64,000 bases of DNA from Streptomyces sp. NBC_00461. Its GTDB lineage: Bacteria > Actinomycetota > Actinomycetes > Streptomycetales > Streptomycetaceae. The notes beneath the pieces were generated by a model. That model was not told the DNA's origin, did not search any database, and saw only the letters and a list, made by a program, of their open reading frames with translations. This document shows, one piece after another, positions 17,011-25,800 of the stretch. Where the stretch lies: assembly GCF_036013935.1 (NCBI RefSeq), contig NZ_CP107902.1:5117001-5181000 (forward strand), in the 5' to 3' direction. How positions within the stretch are numbered: the first letter of the stretch is position 1; the number at the start of each line of letters is the position of its first letter. A program made the position numbers and the translations under genes.

Positions 17011-17478
17011 TCAGCGGACGCGGTTGCCCGTGGCGTCCTCGCGTGTGTAGTAGCGGTAGAAGAACACCGCGAAGACGACGGCCGTGACGAACACGCCCAG
17101 CGCCACCGACCGGTAGATCGACTCGCCGGTCTGGCTGTAGAGGAAGCCGACCGCGGCGCCGGCGAACCCCGACTTGACCAGGGAGTGCAGTTCCCGCTTC
17201 AGCAGCGGCGCGAACGTCGCGACGGCGATGCACAGCACGATGAACGCGGCCGCGGTGACGAAGCCGAACAGGATGTTCCAGCCCGTGATCTCGCCGCCGC
17301 CGCGCCGGTTGGCCGCCGCCCAGAAGCCGTAGAGGAGTCCGAGTACGACGGGGATCCCGTACCGCCCCGCCGCATGGACCCGCTCGTCGAACAGGTCGGG
17401 CGTGCGGGTGGGCCGGGCCGCGCGGTTCTGCCTGGCCTTGCCCATCACTCCGCCGGACGTGGGTGCCGCATGAGCCAT
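17011..17478 (-). CDS. Small integral membrane protein
   Basis: 155 residues with four predicted helices (GIPVVLGLLYGFWAA, ILFGFVTAAAFIVLCIAVA, SGFAGAAVGFLY, SVALGVFVTAVVFAVFFY) after a basic N-terminal tail. It matches a Streptomyces conserved membrane family with no assigned function. The ATG at 17478 has GAGGAG about 12 bases upstream. The C-terminal codons abut the 36-bp repeat array. Confidence 0.8.
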   Translation of the reverse strand: MAHAAPTSGGVMGKARQNRAARPTRTPDLFDERVHAAGRYGIPVVLGLLYGFWAAANRRGGGEITGWNILFGFVTAAAFIVLCIAVATFAPLLKRELHSLVKSGFAGAAVGFLYSQTGESIYRSVALGVFVTAVVFAVFFYRYYTREDATGNRVR

Positions 17479-17578
17479 GAGAGCGCTCCTCTCTCTCCTC
17501 GCCCCCGACTACCAGAGCACACCTGGGGACAGGCCCTGGCAAGTCGGCCGGCAGCCCGGATGCGCGGGAAGGGGGGAC

Positions 17579-17599
17579 ATGTTTCTCTGGGGCCCATGA
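17579..17599 (+). promoter_or_regulatory. Six-codon mini-ORF overlapping the phosphatase start
   Basis: The strong ribosome site GGAAGGGGGG is followed by ATG at 17579 and reads MFLWGP. Its TGA stop (17597-17599) overlaps the ATG of the phosphatase gene (17596) as ATGA. The phosphatase has only a weak site of its own, so termination-reinitiation is plausible. Confidence 0.45.
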
Positions 17600-18795
17600 C
17601 GAAGGTGCTCGACCGGCGGCCGCGGGCCGGGCACACGGACGCTGTGCGGCGGCACCAGCTGCTGCGGATGCGGGGCCGGAGTGTCGCCTGGGTGCCGCCC
17701 GCACTGCTCCTGGTGGCCATCACGATCGCCGACTTCAACACCACCGGCGAGTTCCGGATCATCTCCTGGATCGTGCTCGTGCCGGGTATCGCCGCCGCGA
17801 TCTGCGGGGTGTGGGGCACGGCCGTCTTCGCCGTGCTCGCGCTGGTCACCTACGTCCTCGCGGACAACGCCTGGCCGCACCAGTACCGGACCGGTCTGCC
17901 CGACTTCATCCTCGTCGCCGTCGGCGGCGTGCTGGCCACCCTGGCCTGCGCGGTCCGGATGCGCGGGGAGCGGCGCATGCTGCACATGCGGGACGTCGCC
18001 GAGACCATCCGCCGCACCGTGCTGCGCCCGCTCCCGCCCGACTGGGGCGGCCTCGACCACGCCGCCGTCTATCTCACCGCCGACGTCGACGCCCGGGTCG
18101 GCGGCGACTTCTACGACATCCAGCCCGGACCGCACGGCACCCGGGCGCTGCTCGGTGACGTCCAGGGCAAGGGCCTCGGCGCGGTCGAGGCGGCGGCCGC
18201 ACTGCTCGGCACGTTCCGCGAAGCCGGCTACCACCAGGCCGAACTGGCCACGGTCGGCGCCCGGTTGGAGGTACGGATGTTGCGGCACCGCGAGCACACC
18301 ACCGCCCTCGGCCGCGACGACGGAGACCGTTTCGCCACCGCCGCGCTGCTCGGCTTCCCCGAGGCCGACCCCGGCACGGTGGACGTGATGCTGTTCGGTC
18401 ACGATCCCCCGCTGGTCGTCGGCTCCGGCGGCGTACGGTCCCTGCCGCCGGGCGACGGCCTCCCGCTCGGCCTCGTCGAACTCGCCGCCGACGGCCGGCC
18501 GCACGTGCACCGCGTGCCCCTCGCGCCCGGCGAGACCCTGCTGTTGACCACCGACGGGGTGACCGAGGCCAGGGACGCCGCCGGGGCGTTCTACCCGCTC
18601 GCCGACGACGTCGCCCGGGCCGTCGCCGCCGACCCCCGCACCGCCGAACCCCGGCGCCTGGTCGCCTTCGTACGGGACCGCACGGTGCGGCACTGCGGCG
18701 GCCGGCTGGCCGACGACACGACGGTCTTCGCCGTTCGACGGGCCGTTCGTCAGGTCGTGGCGGCGGAGGCGGAGCACGGTCGTTTGCAGTCCTGA
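17596..18795 (+). CDS. Membrane-linked SpoIIE/PP2C-family serine phosphatase
   Basis: 399 residues. Three hydrophobic segments (residues ~35-115) are followed by a SpoIIE-type phosphatase domain: DARVGGDFYDI and LLGDVQGKGLGAVEA carry the metal-binding Asp residues, TAALLGF and LFGHDPPLVV follow, LLLTTDGVTEARD is the third metal site and LADDTTVFAVR the last. Family members dephosphorylate anti-anti-sigma factors, so this probably feeds a sigma-factor partner-switching pathway, although no anti-sigma gene is adjacent. The ATG at 17596 was chosen; a much longer open frame upstream only reads through the minisatellite. Confidence 0.92.
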   Translation: MTKVLDRRPRAGHTDAVRRHQLLRMRGRSVAWVPPALLLVAITIADFNTTGEFRIISWIVLVPGIAAAICGVWGTAVFAVLALVTYVLADNAWPHQYRTGLPDFILVAVGGVLATLACAVRMRGERRMLHMRDVAETIRRTVLRPLPPDWGGLDHAAVYLTADVDARVGGDFYDIQPGPHGTRALLGDVQGKGLGAVEAAAALLGTFREAGYHQAELATVGARLEVRMLRHREHTTALGRDDGDRFATAALLGFPEADPGTVDVMLFGHDPPLVVGSGGVRSLPPGDGLPLGLVELAADGRPHVHRVPLAPGETLLLTTDGVTEARDAAGAFYPLADDVARAVAADPRTAEPRRLVAFVRDRTVRHCGGRLADDTTVFAVRRAVRQVVAAEAEHGRLQS

Positions 18796-18863
18796 GACCC
18801 ACCTTTGCAGCCGCAGCGGTTACGGTGCTGCCTAAGTGATCGACGGGGGATGGGGAGGGAACG

Positions 18864-20051
18864 ATGCCGGGAACCGTGCTGTTGCTCGCCGCATCCCCGG
18901 CGGGCAAGGGCTGTTTGGTGGACGCGGCGTCCGTGCTCCCCGTACTCGCGGCGGTCCCGCCGGGCGTCCTGTCCGGGACGGAGACGGCCAACGTCGTCGA
19001 ACTCGCCGACCCGCTGGAGCCGCAGGCCGTGCTCACCCGGCTGCGGGCGGCCGCGGCTGCCCCCGGGCCGCTCACGGTCTTCGTCGCCGGACAGCTGCAA
19101 CTCGACCGGCGCCAGCGGCTGCCCCACCTGGCGCTGGCCCGCACGACGCCCTCGACGGTGCGCTACACGGCTCTGCCCTGGCACTGGATCCGGGAGGAAC
19201 TGCGGCTGCGCGCGGCCGGATCCACGACCCTCGTCCTCGACCTGCACGCGGACCACGAGACCTGGGAGTGGCTGCGGGCGAACCCGATCGACTGCGGGCG
19301 CAACAACGCCGTCTACGGGCGTATCGCGCCGCCGCCGTCCCGGCGCACGGTCGCTGTGCCGACGTATATGAAGGCCGTGGCGACGATCCTGCGCAGTGGC
19401 CACCGGCCCGAACTGGCGGAGCTGCATCAGCAGGCGTTGGCCCGGGTGGGCGTGGACGGGTATGCGGACCTCGTGCTGGCGGCGGCGGGTGTCGCGGGGG
19501 CCGCCGTCCCCGGGGGCTTCGCCCCCGGACCCCCGTACCGGCCTGAACGGCCTCGTCCTCAAACGCCGGACGGGCTGATTGACGGGCTGACTGATGCCGA
19601 CCGGCGCCACAGCGGTGCGGCCGGTGAGGGCGATCCGCACTCCGCCATCTCCGTCGCCGTCCGGTCCGGGCGCCATCCCGACGCCGATGCCCTCGCCGCC
19701 CACCACGAACAAGCCGCCGTGCAGGCGCACGGGCCCGGGTCCGAACAGGCCCTGCACTGGGCCGAGGTGCGGGCGGACCTGGCGATGTTCGCCGGGGATC
19801 CCTCGCGCAGCTGCCGTACCTGGCTGGGCGTGGCCGTCGCGCGGTTGTCGGCGGGGCAGGGCCCGGACACGGCAGCCGTCGAGGCGGCCGTGGACCGGGC
19901 GCACCACCAGTGGGGGCAGGTCCGGGACGCGACGGCGGCGCGGGAGCTCGGGGCGTCGCTCGCCGACCTGCGCGCCCGGGTGCCGGGGCGTCGGCAGGGC
20001 GCACTGGACCACGTCCAGCGACAGTTGCGGCAGCTGCAGACGCAGGGCTAG
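18864..20051 (+). CDS. Conserved hypothetical protein interrupted in-frame by a GC-rich repeat
   Basis: The 395-residue product starts MPGTVLLLAASPAGKGCLVD behind a good GGAGGGAACG ribosome site. The first ~215 residues resemble a Streptomyces protein with a caspase-like or nucleotidase-like alpha/beta core (LTVFVAGQLQLD, TTLVLDLHADHETWEWL). The last ~150 are helical (TPR-like: EQALHWAEVRADLAMFAGDP). The two parts are joined by PGGFAPGPPYRPERPRPQTP, which is the translation of a dispersed repeat (19504-19578), not of the ancestral linker. No motif gives a function. Its stop overlaps that of the convergent amidohydrolase. Confidence 0.75.
   Translation: MPGTVLLLAASPAGKGCLVDAASVLPVLAAVPPGVLSGTETANVVELADPLEPQAVLTRLRAAAAAPGPLTVFVAGQLQLDRRQRLPHLALARTTPSTVRYTALPWHWIREELRLRAAGSTTLVLDLHADHETWEWLRANPIDCGRNNAVYGRIAPPPSRRTVAVPTYMKAVATILRSGHRPELAELHQQALARVGVDGYADLVLAAAGVAGAAVPGGFAPGPPYRPERPRPQTPDGLIDGLTDADRRHSGAAGEGDPHSAISVAVRSGRHPDADALAAHHEQAAVQAHGPGSEQALHWAEVRADLAMFAGDPSRSCRTWLGVAVARLSAGQGPDTAAVEAAVDRAHHQWGQVRDATAARELGASLADLRARVPGRRQGALDHVQRQLRQLQTQG
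19504..19578. repeat. GC-rich dispersed repeat, copy B (in-frame inside a gene)
   Basis: Contains the hairpin CCCCGGGGGC-TTCG-CCCCCGG, then CCTGAACGGCCTCGTCCTCA and ACGCCGGACGGGCTGA. This is the same block order as the copy at 13158-13218. It sits in the coding frame of the hypothetical gene without a stop. Confidence 0.7.
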
Positions 20052-21292
20052 GCGGGCTGGGCGAGGTATTCGAGGGCGGCCGAGACCAGGGTCCGCACGC
20101 CCGGGGTGATCGTCGACAGATCCGGCCCGAAGCGAGGGCTGTGGTTGCTCGGGACGGCCAGGAACTTCTCCATCAGGTCGGTGCCGGGCGCCGCGTCCCA
20201 CACCTCGGCCGGGGTCGTCGTGACGAACCAGTAGGAGTACGGGATCTGGCCCTGCGCCAGATACGGGAAGTCCTCGCTGCCCATCACGGGGCCGAAGTCC
20301 AGCACCGTCCCCGCCCCGAGCACCTCCTCGTGCACGGCCGCGATCCGGCGGTCGGTGTCCGCGTCGTTCATGGTCACCGGGAAGGTCGCGCCCACGGTCA
20401 CCTCGGGCTCCCGCGGGCATCCGGCGGCGAGCGCCTCGCCGGCCGCGATGCGCCGGATCGCGGCGATCATCCGCTCGCGCACCTCGTCGGACTGGGTGCG
20501 CAGGTTGAGGGAGATGCGCGCCTCGGACGGGATGATGTTGTGCCGGGTGCCCGCCTCGATCCGCCCGACGGTCAGCACCGCGGACTCGCGGGCGGCGATC
20601 TCCCGGGAGACGACCGTCTGCAGCCGGGTCACCAGGTACGCGGCCGTCACCACCGGGTCGACGGTCGTCTCCGGCCGCGAACCGTGTCCGCCCGTGCCGT
20701 GCACGACGATGTCGAGGTCGGTCGACGCCGACATGATCAGGCCCGGCGAGTGGGCGTAGAACCCGACCGGGCCGGGTGCCGCATGCTGCCCGAGCAGCAC
20801 GTCGGGCCGTACGAAGCGTTCGTACAGCCCGTCCGCGACCATCCGTGCCGCGCCCTGTCCGGTCTCCTCGGCGGGCTGGCCCACCACGAGCAGCGTCCCG
20901 GACCAGGCGTCCCGCCCGGCGGCCAGTGCCTCGGCCGCGCCCGCCAGCCAGGTCACGTGCAGATCGTGCCCGCAGGCGTGCATCACACCGGGCACCTCGG
21001 AGGCGTACGGCAGCCCGGTCTCCTCCTGGACGGGCAGCGCGTCCATGTCGGCGCGCAGGAGGACGACGGGCCCGTCGCCGTTGCGCAGCAGCCCGGCGAC
21101 TCCGGTGCCGCCGATGCCCTCGGCGGTCTCGTACCCCGCCTTGGCGAGCCGCTCGGAGAGCCTGGCGGCCGTGCGGTGTTCCTGGAGGGACAGCTCGGGG
21201 TGCCGGTGCAGGTCCCGGTAGAAGTCCTCGAGGTCGGCGACCGGGAGATCCGCGGTGAGGCCGAGGGCGGTGCGCGCGGCGGCAGAGGTCAT
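20048..21292 (-). CDS. M20-family amidohydrolase (peptidase-like)
   Basis: 414 residues. Metal-site motifs: DFYRDLHRHPELSLQEHRTA, VLLRADMDALPVQEETGLPY (catalytic Asp), GVMHACGHDLHVTWL (Cys/His metal ligands) and VGQPAEETGQGAARM (catalytic Glu pair), with the dimerisation domain after GGHGSRPETTVDP and a closing MGSEDFPYLA. This matches N-acyl-amino-acid/hippurate-type amidohydrolases that release an amino acid from an N-acyl compound in the cytoplasm. It starts at ATG 21292. Upstream is a strong hairpin that should isolate it from the NLP gene. Confidence 0.92.
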   Translation of the reverse strand: MTSAAARTALGLTADLPVADLEDFYRDLHRHPELSLQEHRTAARLSERLAKAGYETAEGIGGTGVAGLLRNGDGPVVLLRADMDALPVQEETGLPYASEVPGVMHACGHDLHVTWLAGAAEALAAGRDAWSGTLLVVGQPAEETGQGAARMVADGLYERFVRPDVLLGQHAAPGPVGFYAHSPGLIMSASTDLDIVVHGTGGHGSRPETTVDPVVTAAYLVTRLQTVVSREIAARESAVLTVGRIEAGTRHNIIPSEARISLNLRTQSDEVRERMIAAIRRIAAGEALAAGCPREPEVTVGATFPVTMNDADTDRRIAAVHEEVLGAGTVLDFGPVMGSEDFPYLAQGQIPYSYWFVTTTPAEVWDAAPGTDLMEKFLAVPSNHSPRFGPDLSTITPGVRTLVSAALEYLAQPA

Positions 21293-21311
21293 CCACGCAG
21301 CGTACGCAAAG

Positions 21312-21350
21312 CGGCCGCCGACGCCAGGGGGGAGTGTGCGTCGGCGGCCG
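21312..21350 (-). terminator. Perfect hairpin between the NLP and M20 genes
   Basis: Stem CGGCCGCCGACGC (21312-21324) with GCGTCGGCGGCCG (21338-21350), 13 bp perfect. A wider inverted repeat, TCGCGGAGTCGA (21382-21393) with TCGACTCCGCGA (21441-21452), lies upstream of it. Both fall downstream of the NLP stop on the minus strand. Confidence 0.65.
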
Positions 21351-21464
21351 TGGCTGCGGGGGCCGGTATCGACCTTCGTGGTCGCGGAGTCGATCGGCAC
21401 CCCGTTTCGTCGGCGCAATCAATCCCGGTCAGCGCAGCAGTCGACTCCGCGACCGCCGCACGGC

Positions 21465-22241
21465 TCAGGCGTACGGGTCGAACGTGATGCCGCTCGGCTT
21501 GGCCTTGTTGAGGTGGTCGGCGAACTTGGCGTCCTGGAGCGGGAAGTTGGCGTTGCCCCAGTCGGAGGCGTTCAGGATGTCGCGGAGGTTGGACGCCAGG
21601 TTGTCCCAGGTGATCAGGTTCTCCTGGTGCCAGGCACCCGTGTCGTTCTCCGGCGTTTCGCCCCACTTGGCGAAGCGGAAGGCGTGGGTGGACGCGCCGT
21701 CCTTGTGGTAGACGGCCTCGACGCGCTGTCCGCTCATCGGCACGTCGGCGATCGGGTGCGTGCTGAAGCCGCCGTGGGCGGAGGCGGACAGGTACGACGG
21801 GGTGTCGGCGCCCTGCTTCACCCACACGACCATGCACTCCCAGTCGTGGCGGTGGCCGATGCCCGGCGATGCCTCGTCCTTCTCGAAGTAGCTGGCGTAG
21901 ACGATCCCGCACCAGCCGTTGTTGCACTTGGCCCGCGAGTAGGTGTTGGCCTGGCCGAGGTGGCCGGAGCGGCACTCGCCGGTGATCGGGCCGGTCGGAT
22001 TGAGGCCGCCGTTGAGGGTGCCGCTCGGGTCGATGGCGGCGGCCGGGTAGCAGCTGTCCGTGTCGTAGTCGTACAGGGGCTCGAAGTTCTTCTGGAACGC
22101 GGTCGCGTTCTCCGGCAGGTTCTGCAGCACGCCCGCCGAGGCGCTGCCCGGCAGGGCGAGGGCCAGGGCGGCGGCGCTGCCCGCGACGGCGGCGGCTCGG
22201 GCGAGGCGGGACGTCCTCGTGCTGGTGACTGCTCGGGGCAT
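21465..22241 (-). CDS. Secreted NLP (NPP1, necrosis/ethylene-inducing-like) protein
   Basis: 258 residues: a signal peptide to GSASA, then a mature NPP1 domain with the hallmark heptapeptide GHRHDWE (metal/lipid-binding centre) and paired cysteines (CYP...C, CNNGWC). Family members from plant-associated microbes bind plant glycosyl-inositol-phosphoryl-ceramides and lyse dicot cells; Streptomyces homologues are secreted but their targets are unproven. It starts at ATG 22241 with GGAG upstream, and the longer start at 22283 is unlikely. A two-part hairpin region follows. Confidence 0.93.
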   Translation of the reverse strand: MPRAVTSTRTSRLARAAAVAGSAAALALALPGSASAGVLQNLPENATAFQKNFEPLYDYDTDSCYPAAAIDPSGTLNGGLNPTGPITGECRSGHLGQANTYSRAKCNNGWCGIVYASYFEKDEASPGIGHRHDWECMVVWVKQGADTPSYLSASAHGGFSTHPIADVPMSGQRVEAVYHKDGASTHAFRFAKWGETPENDTGAWHQENLITWDNLASNLRDILNASDWGNANFPLQDAKFADHLNKAKPSGITFDPYA

Positions 22242-22391
22242 GGGGGGCTCCAGTCGACGGTCCACTCGTTCCGGACATGACATCCGGCAGGCGAGCCGAA
22301 GACTGGCAAGTCGAGCGTGGGACGGAAAGGCTTTTCTGCTAACTGGGGACGAGCTTTTGCCGAACTGATCAAGCCGATCGGGGAGAGTTGA

Positions 22392-22562
22392 TCAAGGCGG
22401 AACGATCGGGCAGGACCGGTCGACGATCCGCACCTGCCCCGCCCTGGTCGGGGCGGAGGCGGCCGTGGCGAGTGACGGCAGCCCGGACACCGCGATCACT
22501 GCGGCGAGCGCGGACGAGACGGTCACCCAGAAGCCGAGCCGGCGCAGGGTGCTGGTGGGCAT
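22392..22562 (-). CDS. Small secreted peptide upstream of the second STAND gene
   Basis: A 56-codon frame, MPTSTLRRLGFWVTVSSALA followed by more hydrophobic residues to LATAASA, then a short mature part APTRAGQVRIVDRSCPIVPP. It has a typical Sec signal with a single Cys near the end. GGAGGAG lies about 12 bases upstream of the ATG. It is divergent from the HTH-STAND-WD40 gene starting at 22820 and is followed by the NLP gene. The family is not recognised. Coding status is inferred from the signal-peptide pattern and ribosome site. Confidence 0.6.
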   Translation of the reverse strand: MPTSTLRRLGFWVTVSSALAAVIAVSGLPSLATAASAPTRAGQVRIVDRSCPIVPP

Positions 22563-22819
22563 GGGGTTGGGTTCTCCTCCACTGCGGACCCCGCGACCGC
22601 GGGGGGATCGGCCGGTGCCACGACCGAGACTCGCAAGGGAGGCGTTGATCGGCAGCCCCTGTTCGCCGGGGAAATCAACCTGTGACGCGAAAAGCACGGT
22701 GACATGAAACCGTCCCCTCCACCCACCCGTCATCCTCGTTGCACTCGACGGTTTCCTGGCGACCCGTACGGTCATCGCTCCTGATGTCGCTCTCGCCAGG
22801 TCTACGGAGGTAGGAGCGC
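22563..22819. promoter_or_regulatory. Divergent promoter region, peptide / STAND copy 2
   Basis: 257 bases between the peptide start and the STAND start. It ends in the very strong ribosome site GGAGGTAGGAG ahead of ATG 22820. No gene is seen, and no clear operator was found. Confidence 0.4.
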
Positions 22820-25800
22820 ATGGGGCGTCCCGAGAGACCGCTGGACCCGCAGGCCGGTCCCGTGCAGCGGCTCGCGCACGATTTGCGGGAGCTGCGCCGG
22901 ACCGCCGGTGGTCCTTCCTACCGGGCCATGGCCAAGGTGGCGGGCTTCTCCGCGACAACGCTGTCACAGGCCGCCGCCGGCGAGCGGTTGCCGTCCCTCG
23001 CCGTCGTCGAGGGATACGTGCGTGCCTGCGCCGGCGACCCCTCCGAGTGGGTGCCCCGCTGGAAGGAAGCGGAGGAGGAGGCGAGCCGGGCCCCCGTCGA
23101 GCCCGACGAGGACGCGCCGTCGCCGTACCGGGGCCTGGCCCGCTTCGAACCGGCCGACCAGCATCTGTTCTTCGGCCGGGACCGTGTGGTCGACGAGGTC
23201 GGGAAGTTGGTGTGCGAGCACCGGTTCGCGGTGCTGTTCGGCCCCTCGGGCAGCGGGAAGTCGTCCCTGCTGCGGGCCGGACTGATCCCCCGGCTTCAGG
23301 CGGAGATCGCGGACCGCGGCTGTCCCGCCACACTGCGCATCCTCACCCCCGGCCCGACGCCCGCCGCGACCTACGGCCACCTTCTCGCCCCGGCCGACGA
23401 CGAGCCGGAGAGCTGGGTCGTCGTCGACCAGTTCGAGGAGGCCTTCACCCTCTGCCGCGACCCGCGGGAGCGCTCACGCTTCATCGACCTGCTGCTCGCC
23501 GCCCGCGACCCGGCCAGCAGGCTGCGCGTGCTGGTCGCCGTACGCGCCGACTTCTACACCCGCTGCGGCGAGCACCGGGAACTGGCGGACGCGTTGCAGG
23601 GTGCCGCGCTGCTGCTCGGCCCGATGACCGCGGAGGAGCTGCGGGAGGCGGTGGTCGGACCGGCCCAGGCGGTCGGCTGCCTCGTCGAGCGGACGCTGAC
23701 CGTCCGCCTGGTGGACGAGGTCCTCGACGAGCCCGGCGGCCTGCCGATGCTCTCGCACGTCCTGCTGGAGACCTGGCGCCGCCGCAAGGGCCGGATGCTC
23801 TCCCTCGCCGGATACGAGGCCGCCGGCGGAGTGCGCGGCGCGATCGCGGCGAGTGCCGAGGAGGTCCACGGCGGCCTGTCGCCGGCCCAGGCCCGCACCG
23901 CGCGGCATCTGCTGCTGCGCATGGTCGAGCCCGGCCAGGGCACCCCCGACACCCGGCGCCCGCTCAGCCGGCCCGAGCTGGAGGAGTGGGCGGACCCGGA
24001 CGTGCCGGTCGTCGTGGAACGGCTCACCGGCGCCCGGCTGCTGACCGCCGACGAGGACGGCGTGCAGCTCGCCCACGAGGCGCTCATCACCTGCTGGCCC
24101 CGGCTGCACGGCTGGATCGAGCAGGACCGCGAACGGCTGCGCCACCACCGGATGCTCGCGGACGCGGTCCGCACCTGGCTGGAGCACGACCGCGACCCCG
24201 GCGCCCTCTACCGGGGCACCCGGCTGGCCCGCGCCGAGGAACTGTTCCCCGACCATCCGACCGACCCCGCGCTGACGGCGCCGGAACGCTCCTTCCTCAC
24301 CGCCTCGTTCGAGGTCCGCGAGACGGAGGTGCTGGCCGCCGCCCGGATCAGCCGCAGACACCGCATCCTGACCGCGTCGCTGTCCGCGGTCGTCGCGGTC
24401 GCCCTGCTGACGGGCTTCGCCGTCTGGCGCGAGTACACGGACAACCAGCGGCAGCGCACCCAGTCCGCGGCCCGCCGCGTCGCCGAGATCGCCGACGCGC
24501 TGCGCACCACCGACCCGCGCACCGCGCTGCTGCTCGGCGCCGCCTCCTGGCGCGTCGCCGAACTGCCCGAGACCCGCCGCGCGCTGCTCGGCTCCCTCGC
24601 CCAGCCGGAGACGGGCACCTTCACCGACCCCGCGCCCGGCGACGAGACCCAGCGCACGCTCGCCGACACCGGGCGCGTCCTGCTCAGCGCACAGGGCCGC
24701 TCCTGGCGCACCTGGAACGTGACCACGCACCGCGCCGTCGGCTCGGGCCGGGTGCCCGAGGGCACCGTCGGCGGGGCCGGCCCGGACGCCCGGGTGTTCA
24801 GGGTCGACATGCCCGACGGCGTACGGCTGTGGGACACGGCCACCGGCCGCTGGACCGGCGGATCCCAGGCCGTGCACGGCGTCGGTGACCTCTTCTTCAC
24901 CGGCGACGGACAGTCCTTCCTGACCACCGAGGGGGACCGGCTGCGGCTCCGCTCGGTCACGGACGGCCGCGTGCTCTTCGACACCCCGGCACCCGACGCC
25001 GCGATGACGGCGGTGAGCGGCGACGGACGGCTCGCGGCCGCCTGCGCCAACGGGGGCACCCCGCAGGTGTGGGACACGTCCGCGCACCGCGTGGTGACCG
25101 GCGCCTGGCAGCACGACCACGTCTGCGAGGAGGGCATCGGCACCTTCCTCGTGCTCGCCGGCGACCGGCTGGCCGCCGCCACCGGCACCGGGGTCCGCAT
25201 CTGGGACACCCGCACGGGCCGGCGGATCGCCGACCTCGACGACCCCGGGGTGCAGTACGCCGCCTTCAGCCAGGACGGCGCCTTCCTGGCGACCGCCGAC
25301 CGTACGGAGATCCGGGTGTGGCGCCTGGCGGCCACCGACGCACCCGTCTTCCGCTACGCACTGAACAACCAGCACCTGCGCCGCGACCCGGTCTGGGACC
25401 GGGACGGCCGCATCCTGCGCTATGTGGAGGGCGGCACCGTCCACACCCTCGACCTGCGGGAGGCCGTCACCTCCGGCTGGCGCTCCACCCCGGCGTCCGA
25501 CGTGCGGTTCAGCCCCGACGGCCGCACCTACGCCACCGCCGAGCGCACCGGCGACCGGTACGTCTTCCGGCTCCACGCGACCACGGACGACCGCGTCCTG
25601 CGGACCCTGCCACCGGTACGCGTCCCCGTCTCCAAGGACCCCACCCTGCCCGCCGTCCCCGCCGACACCCTGTCGCTGGCCGCGTTCAGCCCCGACGGCA
25701 CCCGCTTCGCGTACGGCGTCTCGGCGCCCGGCCGACTGGTCGTCGCGCAGCCGGTCCACATCTGGGACGTGCCGCACGGGCGGGCCGTGACCTCGCTGGA

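Noticed and set aside
16354..17595. Upstream extension of the SpoIIE phosphatase frame (813 codons in total)
   Set aside because: The extension is translation of the 36-bp repeat array and intergenic bases; the family-type start is ATG 17596.
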